From: Oceanihabitans gracilariae
GTDB lineage: Bacteria; Bacteroidota; Bacteroidia; Flavobacteriales; Flavobacteriaceae
DNA length: 64,000 bases
Assembly: GCF_042684485.1 (NCBI RefSeq)
Contig: NZ_JBHULM010000011.1
Coordinates: forward strand, 1,674,001-1,738,000
Direction: 5' to 3'
This document shows, piece after piece, positions 54,094 to 63,034 of the stretch. The notes below the pieces were generated by a model, which was not told the DNA's origin, did not search any database, and saw nothing but the letters and a program-made list of their open reading frames with translations. The stretch's first letter is position 1, and each line of letters begins with the position of its first letter. The position numbers and the translations under genes are program-made.

Positions 54094-55395
54094 ATGTTAC
54101 TAGTATATACACATAAAATTACACCAAGAGTTAAATATGTTTTTAAACATATATGTACTAGAATTTTAGGTCTTCCTGTTACATTTACTACAACTATAGA
54201 AGAGTTTATAGCACATGATAGTTTAAAAATATCTTATACCAAACAACCATTAAGCCATGAAATTTTTATTCGTAGTCACCATTTGTTGTTTGAGCAAGGA
54301 CTAAGTGATGTAGATATTAATGTACAAAACTGGGAAGACACCAAAGGCTTTTTTACTGCAGGAGATAAAAGCGTTTTACCTTATGATATTTTTGCAGCTT
54401 CTTTTTATATGCTTTCTAGGTATGAAGAGTATTTACCTCATGTAAAAGATGATTATTCGCGCTTTACAGCAGAAGAAAGTTTAGCCTATAAACATAATTT
54501 TTTGCAACAACCCATTGTAGATATTTGGGCGTATAAGTTTAAAAAAATACTACAAGAAAATTATCCAGATTTTCAGTTTGCCACAAAACAATACCAAGTA
54601 ATTCCTGTAATTGATGTTCCTGAAGCATTTACTTTTAAAAATAAAGGACTTATGCGAAGTTTTGGTGGTACATTACATGATTTAGTAAGCTTTAAATTTA
54701 AAAGATTATATACTAGATTTTCGGTTTTATTTGGATTCAAAAGAGATACGTATGATACTTTTAAGTACATATTAAACAAGCAAAAACAAACTAAATTTAA
54801 GTTTGTGTTTTTCTTTTTAATTGGTGATTATTCTACCTATGATAAAAATATAAATATAAATAAAGCACAGTTTGTTTCGTTAATCAAACAAGTATCAGAC
54901 TATAGTATTGTAGGTTTAAAAGCATCCTATTTTGCAATCTCTAATTTTAAAATACTAAAACAAGAAAAAGAAAAACTAGAAGCTGTTATAAATACATCCT
55001 TACTGGCTTCTAGAAATTCGTTTTCAAAATTAAATCTACCAGAAACCTATAGAAATTTGGTAGAATTAGAAGTTCCAGAAGATTATACCATGGGTTTTGT
55101 AAACCATATTGGTTTTAGAGCAGGAACCTGTACACCTTTTTTCTTCTATGATTTAGATTATGAAGTGCAAACACCTTTAAAAATATACTCATACCATTTA
55201 TTAGACTATGCCTTACTGAAAAACAATTCGCTTTTAGATAAAAAGAAGGTGTTAAACCAAGTAATAAATGAAATTAAAAAAGTAAACGGTTCTTTTATTC
55301 CTGTGTTTCATAATTATACCTTTAGTGATGTAGAAAGATGGCATGGATTTAAAGAACTTTTTAATATAATAATTGACTCTCCAAACGATGCATAA
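54094..55395 (+). CDS. polysaccharide deacetylase-like protein with lost metal-site residues
   Basis: 433 aa, no signal peptide. The N-terminal half (about 1-175) matches the DUF7033-type lead domain with YDIFAASFYMLSRYEEYLPH. The C-terminal half has the NodB-like order: IPVIDVPEAFTF, FVFFFLIGDYSTYDKN, SIVGLKASYFAI, SRNSFSKLNLP, MGFVNHIGFRAGTCTPFFFYD. In active relatives the third motif has GxHPSY and the fourth SRQHFLK. Here His becomes Lys (GLKASY) and Gln-His becomes Asn-Ser (SRNSF). So the metal ligands seem missing. The next gene, a HAD phosphatase, overlaps its end by eight bases. Confidence 0.8.
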   Translation: MLLVYTHKITPRVKYVFKHICTRILGLPVTFTTTIEEFIAHDSLKISYTKQPLSHEIFIRSHHLLFEQGLSDVDINVQNWEDTKGFFTAGDKSVLPYDIFAASFYMLSRYEEYLPHVKDDYSRFTAEESLAYKHNFLQQPIVDIWAYKFKKILQENYPDFQFATKQYQVIPVIDVPEAFTFKNKGLMRSFGGTLHDLVSFKFKRLYTRFSVLFGFKRDTYDTFKYILNKQKQTKFKFVFFFLIGDYSTYDKNININKAQFVSLIKQVSDYSIVGLKASYFAISNFKILKQEKEKLEAVINTSLLASRNSFSKLNLPETYRNLVELEVPEDYTMGFVNHIGFRAGTCTPFFFYDLDYEVQTPLKIYSYHLLDYALLKNNSLLDKKKVLNQVINEIKKVNGSFIPVFHNYTFSDVERWHGFKELFNIIIDSPNDA

Positions 55396-56074
55396 AAACA
55401 TAACAGATATTTTTTTTGATTTAGATCATACCCTTTGGGATTTTGATAAAAACTCCGCTTTAACCTTTCAAAAAATATTTGAAATAAATAATGTTACTAT
55501 TAATACCGAAGAATTTTTAAAACATTATGAACCAATAAATCTTAATTATTGGAAGCTTTTTCGAGAAGAAAAAATTGATAAAGTAAATTTACGTTATAAA
55601 AGACTTTCAGATACTTTTGAAGCGATACGTTTTACAGCAGATCAAGCCTTAATCCATCAGCTTTCAGAAGACTATATTACACATCTTTCTAGTTTTAATC
55701 ATTTGTTTGAAGGTACTGTAGATATTTTAGAATACCTGAAACCTAATTATAATTTGCATATTATTACTAACGGTTTTCATGAAGTACAACATAAAAAGTT
55801 AGAAAAAGCAAACATTAATAATTACTTTAAAACAGTAACCAATAGTGAAATGGTAGGTGTTAAAAAACCAAACCCTAAAATTTTTGACCATGCTTTAGGT
55901 CTTGCCAATACTACAAAAGCACAAAGTGTCATGATTGGAGATAATTATGAGGCAGATATACTTGGTGCATTAGATTTTGGTATAGATGCTATATGTTTTA
56001 ATTATCATAATTTTACTTTAGATGCAAAAATTAAAAAAATTGAAACTTTAATAGAGTTAAAAAAGTTTTTTTAA
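55388..56074 (+). CDS. YjjG-type HAD-superfamily hydrolase
   Basis: 228 aa from the ATG at 55388; the TTG at 55373 is less likely. HAD motif I is FFDLDHTLWDFD (catalytic Asp near residue 10); later ITNGF, KKPNPKIF and GDNYEADILGA complete motifs II to IV. Relatives are pyrimidine nucleotidases that clean up non-canonical nucleotides. It overlaps the end of the deacetylase-like gene by eight bases, so translational coupling is likely. Confidence 0.9.
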   Translation: MHKNITDIFFDLDHTLWDFDKNSALTFQKIFEINNVTINTEEFLKHYEPINLNYWKLFREEKIDKVNLRYKRLSDTFEAIRFTADQALIHQLSEDYITHLSSFNHLFEGTVDILEYLKPNYNLHIITNGFHEVQHKKLEKANINNYFKTVTNSEMVGVKKPNPKIFDHALGLANTTKAQSVMIGDNYEADILGALDFGIDAICFNYHNFTLDAKIKKIETLIELKKFF

Positions 56075-56123
56075 ATAAAATAGCTTAAATTTAGTAAGTC
56101 ACTAATAATAAGTGGTTTACGTT

Positions 56124-56696
56124 ATGTTTAAGTGTGCTTTAAAATATTCAATTCTTCTTTTTACAGGTGTATTATGTCTAACCGCTTGTGTAAGTGATAT
56201 AGATTTTTCGCAAAGCGAAAGTTTTGCAATTTCACCTATAATAGATGCTAGTGTAATTTATTTTGATACACCAGCAAGTTCTTTTGTAAATGGAATAACA
56301 GAACAAAGCATAGTTAGAGATTCTGTTAATGTAGATGTGTTTGCAGATGCATTTACTGTAGATAATCTTACAAAAGCCATATTTCTATTTGAAGTAACAA
56401 ATACTATAAATAGAAGCTTTCAAGCGCAAGTAGATTTGCTAGATCAAGCAAACGTTTTGCAACATAGTTTTAGTTTTTCTGTTGCAGCTTCCTTAAATCA
56501 AGAAGAAATTTTAGCAGAACACCTAGAAATCTTTGAAAACCAATCTTTACAAGCATTTAAACAAACTACAAAGTTAGTAATCACACTTACTTTAATGCCA
56601 AGTAATGATGGTTCTATTTTAACCGAAGAAAGCCCTGGAAACTTAAAATTTAGGTCTAAAGCCACCTTTTATCTTAATCTAGACACTTCTACATGA
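56124..56696 (+). CDS. lipoprotein of unknown function
   Basis: 190 aa from the ATG at 56124 (a GTG at 56112 is possible). Lipobox CLTAC. The remainder is beta-rich and repeats a short theme (FEVTNTINRSFQAQVDLLDQ). Its end overlaps the start of the next gene, a DUF5723 outer-membrane protein, by four bases (ATGA), which suggests they act together on the outer membrane. Confidence 0.78.
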   Translation: MFKCALKYSILLFTGVLCLTACVSDIDFSQSESFAISPIIDASVIYFDTPASSFVNGITEQSIVRDSVNVDVFADAFTVDNLTKAIFLFEVTNTINRSFQAQVDLLDQANVLQHSFSFSVAASLNQEEILAEHLEIFENQSLQAFKQTTKLVITLTLMPSNDGSILTEESPGNLKFRSKATFYLNLDTST

Positions 56697-58111
56697 AAGC
56701 ACTAAGTCTGTTATTACTAATAACTACTTGTTGTGTAACTTTTGCGCAAAACAAGCAGCTATTGTATGGCTTTCATGAAATACCACAAAACCTTTTAATA
56801 AATCCAGGAGCTCCTGTAACTAATAATGGTTTTATTGGTATACCTTTTCTGTCTCATATACACGCTAATTTAGGCATGTCTAAGCTAACTGTCTATGATG
56901 TTTTTGCAGATGATGGTCGCGATTTTAATAGCAAATTAAAAGATGCTATTTACGCTATGAAAGACACCGATTATTTTGCTGTTAACCAACAACTAGATTT
57001 GTTTTCTGCAGGTTTTGCTTTTGGTAGAGGTTTTGAAAAAGATAAATACCTTTCTTTTGGTATGTACCAAGAAACCAATGCTTTTGTATATTTTCCTAAA
57101 GATTATGCTGTTTTAGCGTATGAAGGAAACCATGAAAATATAGATAGAGTTTTTAATTTAGGACATTTAAATACTAGTGCAGAGATACTTGCTGTCTTTC
57201 ATCTAGGATTTAATAAAAAAGTGAATAAAAAGCTAACCTATGGACTACGAGGTAAAATTTATTCTAGCATTTTTAATGTTAACGCTACAAATAATAGAGG
57301 TACTTTTCAAACTACAGTTGGTGAAAACAACTTTTTAAACCATCAGTTTTATTTAGATTTAGAAGTACAAACCAGTGGACTTAAAAGCCTTTTAGAGGAT
57401 GAAAATACAGAATTAAGTAAAGATATAAGTACCATAGTACAACGAGCCTTTTTTGGAGGCAATTTGGGTTTAGGATTAGATATTGGTTTTACCTATAGTT
57501 TTACAGACCAATGGATGCTAGAAGCAAGTATTCAAGATGTAGGTTTTATAAAGTATAATAAGGATGTTGAAAATTATCAACTAGACGGAAACCTTACGTT
57601 TGAAGGAATAAATCCTTTGTTTCCAGAATCTGGTGAAGGACAAACAGCAGAAGAATATTGGGATACTGTAGAAGAAGACTTTGAAGAATTATTTAAAATA
57701 GATACTACCAATACCAAATATACTTTGGCCAAACCTATAAAGTTTAATGCTGTTTTGCAGTATGCATTTGGTAAAAAAAACAGTAAAGAATGTAATTGCT
57801 TATCTGTACAAGAAGACTTTCAAAATAGAATAGGAGCACATCTCTTTTTAATGAAGAGACCAAGAAAACCACAAGCAGCATTAACGGCATTTTATTATAG
57901 AAGACTACTTTCTAATCTAGGTATAAAAACTAGTTATACATTAGACGCTTATTCTTTTAGTAATGTAGGTTTGGCAGTATCAACTACTATTAAAAATATA
58001 CATTTTTATATTGCAGCAGATAATTTATTAAAATATAAAAACCTAGCAAAAGCACAAAGTGTATCTTTGCAATTAGGTTTTAACTATATATTTAAAAGCA
58101 ATGAAAACTAA
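56693..58111 (+). CDS. DUF5723 family outer membrane protein
   Basis: 472 aa. Signal peptide (1-18, ending TFAQ), then alternating amphipathic beta strands with Asn/Gly turns throughout and an aromatic final residue region (FNYIFKSNEN). NPGAPVTNNGFIGIPFLSH matches the start of DUF5723 proteins. A soluble acidic loop (about 305-345) contains EEYWDTVEEDFEE. The family is widespread in Bacteroidota and uncharacterised. It follows the lipoprotein and overlaps the next gene by 11 bases. Confidence 0.85.
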   Translation: MKALSLLLLITTCCVTFAQNKQLLYGFHEIPQNLLINPGAPVTNNGFIGIPFLSHIHANLGMSKLTVYDVFADDGRDFNSKLKDAIYAMKDTDYFAVNQQLDLFSAGFAFGRGFEKDKYLSFGMYQETNAFVYFPKDYAVLAYEGNHENIDRVFNLGHLNTSAEILAVFHLGFNKKVNKKLTYGLRGKIYSSIFNVNATNNRGTFQTTVGENNFLNHQFYLDLEVQTSGLKSLLEDENTELSKDISTIVQRAFFGGNLGLGLDIGFTYSFTDQWMLEASIQDVGFIKYNKDVENYQLDGNLTFEGINPLFPESGEGQTAEEYWDTVEEDFEELFKIDTTNTKYTLAKPIKFNAVLQYAFGKKNSKECNCLSVQEDFQNRIGAHLFLMKRPRKPQAALTAFYYRRLLSNLGIKTSYTLDAYSFSNVGLAVSTTIKNIHFYIAADNLLKYKNLAKAQSVSLQLGFNYIFKSNEN

Positions 58112-58955
58112 AATTATCTTTTTCCTTTTTATAGCAGTATTTACATGTAATCAAATACAAGCTCAAATTAATATTAATGATTATAAATATGTAATTGTAC
58201 CAAACAAGTTCGATTTTTTAAATGAACCAGACCAATATAGATTAAATACACTAACAAAAGTTCTTTTAGAAAAACATGGTTTTACTACCATTATGGAAGA
58301 TGAAAAATTTCCTGATGATGCCGTTTTAAATAACTGTTTATCTTTAAAAGCAAATGTTTTAAATGAATCTGGAGTATTTAATTCTAAATTAAAAGTACAA
58401 TTAAAAAATTGTAAAAATGAAGTTGTTTTTACAACAGCTATTGGCTCTTCTAGAGAAAAAATGTACCAAGTTGCTTATACTTTGGCATTAAGACAAGCAT
58501 TTAGATCTTTTCACACGATTAATTACCAATATCAAGAAAATCCAGACATACTAGCATACAGTAAGAATGGCAATAAAGTAGATAATATTGAAATTGAAAA
58601 ATTAAAAGAAGAGATAAAAGTTTTAAAGGAAGAAAAAGAAGCACAAAACAATGTTGCTAAAAATGTTGCTAAAGTAGATACTACATTAATAGAAGACACT
58701 AAAGTAATAGAAAGTATTACCAAGGTTGAAGAAACTGTTGCTGTAGATGTTTTAACCGCTGTACGTATTGCAAATGGTTATCAATTAAAAGACAATGCAC
58801 TTCAAGTAGTGTATACCATAAAAAAAACAGGAATCCCTAATGTGTATATAGTAGAAGATAAAGAAGCCATAATCTATATGTTAAATGCTAGTTGGGTAAT
58901 GGAGTATTATGAAAATGAAAAACTACAATCAAAAACATATACCATTAAATTCTAG
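58101..58955 (+). CDS. secreted protein of unknown function with coiled coil
   Basis: 284 aa. Signal peptide (1-22, ending IQAQ), an N-terminal alpha/beta domain (about 25-150) with YKYVIVPNKFDFLNE and a coiled coil (about 165-195) rich in Glu/Lys, then a beta-rich C-terminus with ANGYQLKD and a YTIKF ending. It overlaps the DUF5723 gene by 11 bases. Likely periplasmic and part of the same envelope machinery. I do not recognise a family. Confidence 0.72.
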   Translation: MKTKIIFFLFIAVFTCNQIQAQININDYKYVIVPNKFDFLNEPDQYRLNTLTKVLLEKHGFTTIMEDEKFPDDAVLNNCLSLKANVLNESGVFNSKLKVQLKNCKNEVVFTTAIGSSREKMYQVAYTLALRQAFRSFHTINYQYQENPDILAYSKNGNKVDNIEIEKLKEEIKVLKEEKEAQNNVAKNVAKVDTTLIEDTKVIESITKVEETVAVDVLTAVRIANGYQLKDNALQVVYTIKKTGIPNVYIVEDKEAIIYMLNASWVMEYYENEKLQSKTYTIKF

Positions 58956-58967
58956 TTGCAACTAACA

Positions 58968-60245
58968 CTAATAACCATACTTATCTTTCCATCGTTTTTT
59001 TAAAAACTCTCTATGTGCATTTTCTCTAGTATTGTTACTAGGATCATACAATTTGGTGTTTTTAATTTCTTCAGGTAAAAACTCTTGATTCGCAAAATTA
59101 TTTTCATAATTATGTGCGTATTTATAGTTATCGCCATAACCTAATTCTTGCATTAACTTGGTAGGCGCATTTCTAATTTCTAAAGGCACAGAAAGATCTC
59201 CTGTTTCTCTAACTAATTGTTGTGCCTTACCAATTGCTTGGTATGCAGCATTACTTTTAGGTGAGCATGCCAAATAAGTAGCACATTGACTTAGTATAAT
59301 TCTAGATTCTGGATATCCAATGGTAGAAACTGCCTGAAAAGTATTATTAGCAATTACTAAAGCTGTTGGGTTTGCATTACCAATATCTTCACTAGCAGCA
59401 ATTAATAAACGTCTAGCGATAAATTTTACATCTTCACCACCTTCAATCATTCTTGCTAACCAATACACAGCACCATTTGGGTCACTACCACGAATAGATT
59501 TTATAAATGCAGAAATAATATCATAATGTTGTTCGCCTGTTTTATCATAGCGTACTGTATTGTTCTGTACCTTTTCTAAAACACTAGCATTGGTAATCAC
59601 TATTTTATCAGCATCTTCAGCATTTACTAATAACTCAAAAATATTTAATAATTTTCTTGCGTCACCACCTGATAGCTTTAATAAGGCATCTGTTTCTTCA
59701 AGAATTATGTTTTTTTTAGATAAGTACGCATCTTTTTCTATAGCGCGTTTTAAAAGGGTCTCTAAATCGTTTTTATTAAAAGCCTTTAAAATATATATTT
59801 GGCAACGAGACAAAAGTGCAGAAATAACTTCAAAACTAGGGTTTTCTGTGGTAGCACCAATTAAAGTAACCCATCCTTTTTCTACTGCTTGTAATAAAGA
59901 ATCTTGCTGTGATTTGCTAAATCTATGAATTTCATCAATAAACAAAATAGGGTTTTTGGTAGTAAATAGCCCTCCACTTTGTTTGGCTTTTTCAATAACT
60001 TCACGCACGTCTTTAACACCAGAATTTATAGCACTCAAGGTGTAAAAAGGTCTTCCAGATTCATTTGCTATAATGTTGGCAAGCGTAGTTTTACCAATTC
60101 CTGGTGGTCCCCAAAGAATTAATGACGGAATTAAACCTAATTTTATCTGTTTTGTTAAAGAACCATTTTCACCAATCAAGTGTGATTGACTAATATAGTC
60201 ATCTAAAGTTTTAGGTCTTAAACGTTCTGCTAATGGTTCATTCAT
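58968..60245 (-). CDS. rarA: replication-associated recombination protein A (AAA ATPase)
   Basis: 425 aa. Walker A GPPGIGKTTLA, Walker B LFIDEIHRFSK and sensor 1 TLIGATTENPSF belong to the AAA clamp-loader-like fold. The C-terminal tetramerisation part has MIEGGEDVKFIARRL and GNANPTALV. It acts at stalled replication forks. Its start faces the rhomboid gene across 136 bases. Confidence 0.95.
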   Translation of the reverse strand: MNEPLAERLRPKTLDDYISQSHLIGENGSLTKQIKLGLIPSLILWGPPGIGKTTLANIIANESGRPFYTLSAINSGVKDVREVIEKAKQSGGLFTTKNPILFIDEIHRFSKSQQDSLLQAVEKGWVTLIGATTENPSFEVISALLSRCQIYILKAFNKNDLETLLKRAIEKDAYLSKKNIILEETDALLKLSGGDARKLLNIFELLVNAEDADKIVITNASVLEKVQNNTVRYDKTGEQHYDIISAFIKSIRGSDPNGAVYWLARMIEGGEDVKFIARRLLIAASEDIGNANPTALVIANNTFQAVSTIGYPESRIILSQCATYLACSPKSNAAYQAIGKAQQLVRETGDLSVPLEIRNAPTKLMQELGYGDNYKYAHNYENNFANQEFLPEEIKNTKLYDPSNNTRENAHREFLKKRWKDKYGY

Positions 60246-60369
60246 AATGGTAAAATTACAAATTCCTAAGTTGTCAATTATCTTCTTGTTGAAATTTTTA
60301 ACTATAATTTTAGTAAAATTTGTATTGCTGACAATTTATCATTCTTAATCATATTGGATAACTATTTGC

Positions 60370-60377
60370 TATCTTTA
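60370..60377 (+). promoter_or_regulatory. possible -7 box four bases before the rhomboid gene
   Basis: TATCTTTA, one mismatch (last base) from TAnnTTTG, then four bases and the ATG at 60382. Confidence 0.42.
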
Positions 60378-60381
60378 AAAT

Positions 60382-61185
60382 ATGCAAGAACAATTTAAAT
60401 TTACTCCAGGAGTTTTAGGTTATCCAATAGCATTTGTATTGATATTATGGATTGTTTTTTGGTTCGAAATTCGCTTTCATGTAAATTTAAATAGTCATGG
60501 TATATACCCAAAAAGACTTTCTGGACTACAAGGTGTGCTTTTTAGTCCATTTATACATTCAGGTATAAAACATTTGTATTCTAATACTATTCCGTTATTT
60601 GTACTATCAACAGCGCTTTTTTATTTTTATAGACCCATTGCTTGGAAAGTACTTTTTTACGGTATTTTACTTTCTGGTTTTTTAACTTGGTGTATTGGCA
60701 GACCATCTTACCATATTGGTGCTAGCGGACTTATTTATGTGTTAGTAAGTTTTACTTTTTTTAAAGGAATATTAGCTAAACATTACCGATTAATAGCACT
60801 TTCTCTATTGATTATTTTTCTTTACGGAAGCATGGTTTGGTATACCATGCCAATAGAAAAAGGTATTTCATGGGAAGGACACTTGTCTGGTTTAATAACC
60901 GGTTTACTATTTGCTTTTATATTTAGAAAAGAAATAGCAAAACCCAAAAAATACGTTTGGCAACAAAAAGATTACAATGAAGATGAAGATCCTTTTTTAA
61001 AACATTTTGATGCAAACGGAAACTTTATAGAATTACTAGAACCAGAAACAGAAACAGAACCAGAAACAGAACCAGAAAACAAAGTACAAGAAAACAAAGT
61101 ACAAGAAAAACCTCAAATTCAAGATACACCTGAAAAGGAGGGAAGTACAACAATTCATTATATTTATAAAAAAAGTAAAGAGTAG
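60382..61185 (+). CDS. rhomboid intramembrane serine protease with acidic repeat tail
   Basis: 267 aa. Six helices; the catalytic GASG in YHIGASGLIYVL holds Ser, and the His is in WEGHLSGLITG. A soluble C-terminus (about 187-267) contains a run of Glu-Pro/Glu-Thr repeats (EPETETEPETEPEN, VQENKVQE). It cleaves membrane proteins within the bilayer. The repeat tail is built on short DNA repeats and could vary in length between strains. It converges with rlmB. Confidence 0.92.
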   Translation: MQEQFKFTPGVLGYPIAFVLILWIVFWFEIRFHVNLNSHGIYPKRLSGLQGVLFSPFIHSGIKHLYSNTIPLFVLSTALFYFYRPIAWKVLFYGILLSGFLTWCIGRPSYHIGASGLIYVLVSFTFFKGILAKHYRLIALSLLIIFLYGSMVWYTMPIEKGISWEGHLSGLITGLLFAFIFRKEIAKPKKYVWQQKDYNEDEDPFLKHFDANGNFIELLEPETETEPETEPENKVQENKVQEKPQIQDTPEKEGSTTIHYIYKKSKE

Positions 61186-61200
61186 TTTATAGCAAACTAC
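61182..61200. terminator. inverted repeat holding both stop codons
   Basis: GTAGTTT-ATAGC-AAACTAC. The arms contain the TAG stop of the rhomboid gene (plus) and the TAG stop of rlmB (minus). It is only a seven-base stem with no long T run, so it may act as a weak joint terminator. Confidence 0.45.
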
Positions 61201-61931
61201 ATACGTTGTCTTATAGCTTCATATAAAAAAGCACCACAAGCAACAGAAACATTTAATGATTCTATTTCACCTAGTAATGGTAGTTTTGCTTTAGCATCTA
61301 CTAATTTTAATACCGAAGGGTTAATACCACGACCTTCACTCCCCATAATTATAGCACAAGGTTCTTTAAAAGAAACATCATAAAGCGTATTATCTGTTTT
61401 CTCTGTAGCAGCAATTACTTTAATGCCTGAAGCTTGTAAATAGAACATGGCATCTTTTATGTGGTCTACCTTACAAATAGGTATTTTAAATACAGCACCA
61501 GCACTAGTTTTTATAGTATCTCCATTTACAGGAGCACTACCACTTTTCTGAATAATAATACCATCAACTCCTGTACATTCGGCAGTTCTAATAATAGCAC
61601 CAAAGTTTCTAACATCACTTAGTTGGTCTAAAAGTAAAAATAAGGGTGTTTTTCCGGATTCATTAACATTTAAAACAAGATCTTCTATGTTATAAAATGC
61701 AATAGGTGAAATTTGTGCAACAACACCTTGATGGTTATTTTTAGTAAGTCGGTTTAATTTTTCTACAGGAACATAAGAAGTATTGATACCTTCTTTTCTA
61801 ATTAAAGATTCCAGTTCATGAGATAGTTCTCCTTTAAGACCTTTCTGAATAAAAACTTTATCAATTGCTTTATTAGCATTTATTGCTTCAATAACTGCTC
61901 TTATACCAAATATTTGTGTACTGTTTTCCAT
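61197..61931 (-). CDS. rlmB: 23S rRNA 2-prime-O-methyltransferase of the TrmH/SpoU family
   Basis: 244 aa. An N-terminal substrate-binding domain (about 1-75) and a SPOUT knot domain with motif 1 LDQLSDVRNFGAIIRTAE, motif 2 IMGSEGRGI and motif 3 ESLNVSVACGAFLYE. It modifies G2251 of 23S rRNA in the family. TACCTTTG stands five bases before the ATG, suggesting a leaderless mRNA. It converges with the rhomboid gene. Confidence 0.93.
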   Translation of the reverse strand: MENSTQIFGIRAVIEAINANKAIDKVFIQKGLKGELSHELESLIRKEGINTSYVPVEKLNRLTKNNHQGVVAQISPIAFYNIEDLVLNVNESGKTPLFLLLDQLSDVRNFGAIIRTAECTGVDGIIIQKSGSAPVNGDTIKTSAGAVFKIPICKVDHIKDAMFYLQASGIKVIAATEKTDNTLYDVSFKEPCAIIMGSEGRGINPSVLKLVDAKAKLPLLGEIESLNVSVACGAFLYEAIRQRM

Positions 61932-61936
61932 TGGTG

Positions 61937-61944
61937 CAAAGGTA
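61937..61944 (-). promoter_or_regulatory. -7 promoter box five bases before rlmB
   Basis: TACCTTTG on the minus strand, an exact TAnnTTTG match. Only five bases separate it from the ATG at 61931. Confidence 0.6.
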
Positions 61945-61945
61945 T

Positions 61946-61976
61946 AAAAAAACCAACTTGTATTAGTTGGTTTTTT
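61946..61976. terminator. bidirectional terminator-like hairpin upstream of rlmB
   Basis: AAAAAACCAACT and AGTTGGTTTTTT arms with a short loop. It lies directly behind the rlmB -7 box and about 100 bases from the terminator of the lipoprotein operon. Confidence 0.7.
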
Positions 61977-61981
61977 ATAAG

Positions 61982-62079
61982 ATATATTTTAGGTTATTTA
62001 AACCATGAACATGTGTCATTTTATATATGCTTTTACTTTATCATTATTATAAATAGAGTAGAGCTTAACCTATGTATAT
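61982..62079. other. 98-base region between two terminators with terminal complementary arms
   Basis: ATATATTTTAGGTTA near 61982 and TAACCTATGTATAT near 62065 are largely complementary. The enclosed 70 bases have no ORF. Possibly a small structured RNA, or remnant promoter space for rlmB. Confidence 0.35.
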
Positions 62080-62080
62080 A

Positions 62081-62111
62081 AAAAAACCACCTCAAAAAGA
62101 GGTGGTTTTTA
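62081..62111. terminator. terminator of the SusD-linked lipoprotein operon
   Basis: AAAAACCACCTC, loop AAAAA, GAGGTGGTTTTT. It lies 22 bases downstream of the last lipoprotein stop on the minus strand. Confidence 0.88.
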
Positions 62112-62132
62112 ATATGATTTAATTACTTAAAA

Positions 62133-63008
62133 TTAGTAAGGAGTAACTTCATAAGTTTGTCCTCCATTAGATACTGTTAAGTAAGCTATTGGAGCTTGAC
62201 CTGAAGTAGCAGATAAATCAAAAGCACCTGTAACAACTATTGAACCACTATTGTCAAAATACTCGTGGTTAAAGTTTAAAGTTAAAGGAACATCTGTAGT
62301 GTCTCCAAATCCAGCATGTGGATTGTCATATAATTCAGCAATAAGAAGGTATTCTCCATCACCAAAGAAATAAGAATCACTTTCTGGACATGATGCTGTA
62401 GCCATTAGGTAACCTAAGTTAGCAAAAGTAGCTGCATCAAAAAGAACAACATCAAAATCAATTGCACAAAGTTCTACTGTAGTAGAAGAAACATCTTCTT
62501 CTTCAATAGTAACTTGACCATCCCAATCTAAATCTAAATCAATAAAAGTATTGATATAGTCATTAGTAATAGTTACGGTATGCTCAAAAGCAGCAATGTT
62601 AAAGTTAGCTCTAGAAGAACCTCCAATAACTAATGTTTCATCTCCTTCAATATCACCAGTTTGTAATATATCTACAGTTGCAGAACCAGTAGTACTTCCC
62701 GCAGGAATAGTAATTGTGTGTCCTTCAAAGTCAGCGCTATCTGCTGAACCTCCAACTTGAACTAAATCAATTACTGCGTTTACAGGTTGAGTTTCTGCTA
62801 AAGTAGCAACTACTTCTATTTGATAAGTACTTTCATCATCAGCGTCAATTGCACTTTCGTCAATTGATGTAGCAGATGAAGAAGAAAGAGTTATAGTAGC
62901 AGTGCTGTAATCTATAATTGATTCATTTGTATTATCATCTTCATTACAAGCAGTAACTAAAATACCTGTAAGAGCTAATAATCCAATGTTTTTAAATATT
63001 TTATTCAT
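62133..63008 (-). CDS. surface lipoprotein with Calx-beta-like domain, SusD-linked
   Basis: 291 aa. Lipobox LVTAC (Cys near residue 21) followed by NEDDN, the acidic surface-export signal of Bacteroidota. The first domain (about 35-150) has a Calx-beta-like pattern: ATITLSSSSATSIDESA and IEGDETLVIGGSS. The second (about 150-291) has Asp-rich turns (LDLDWDGQVTIEEED) that could bind calcium. It is third after susD and a further lipoprotein. Probably a glycan- or peptide-binding accessory protein of the locus. Ligand unknown. Confidence 0.8.
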   Translation of the reverse strand: MNKIFKNIGLLALTGILVTACNEDDNTNESIIDYSTATITLSSSSATSIDESAIDADDESTYQIEVVATLAETQPVNAVIDLVQVGGSADSADFEGHTITIPAGSTTGSATVDILQTGDIEGDETLVIGGSSRANFNIAAFEHTVTITNDYINTFIDLDLDWDGQVTIEEEDVSSTTVELCAIDFDVVLFDAATFANLGYLMATASCPESDSYFFGDGEYLLIAELYDNPHAGFGDTTDVPLTLNFNHEYFDNSGSIVVTGAFDLSATSGQAPIAYLTVSNGGQTYEVTPY

Positions 63009-63034
63009 AATATTTTCTTTGTTTTATATTAAAA

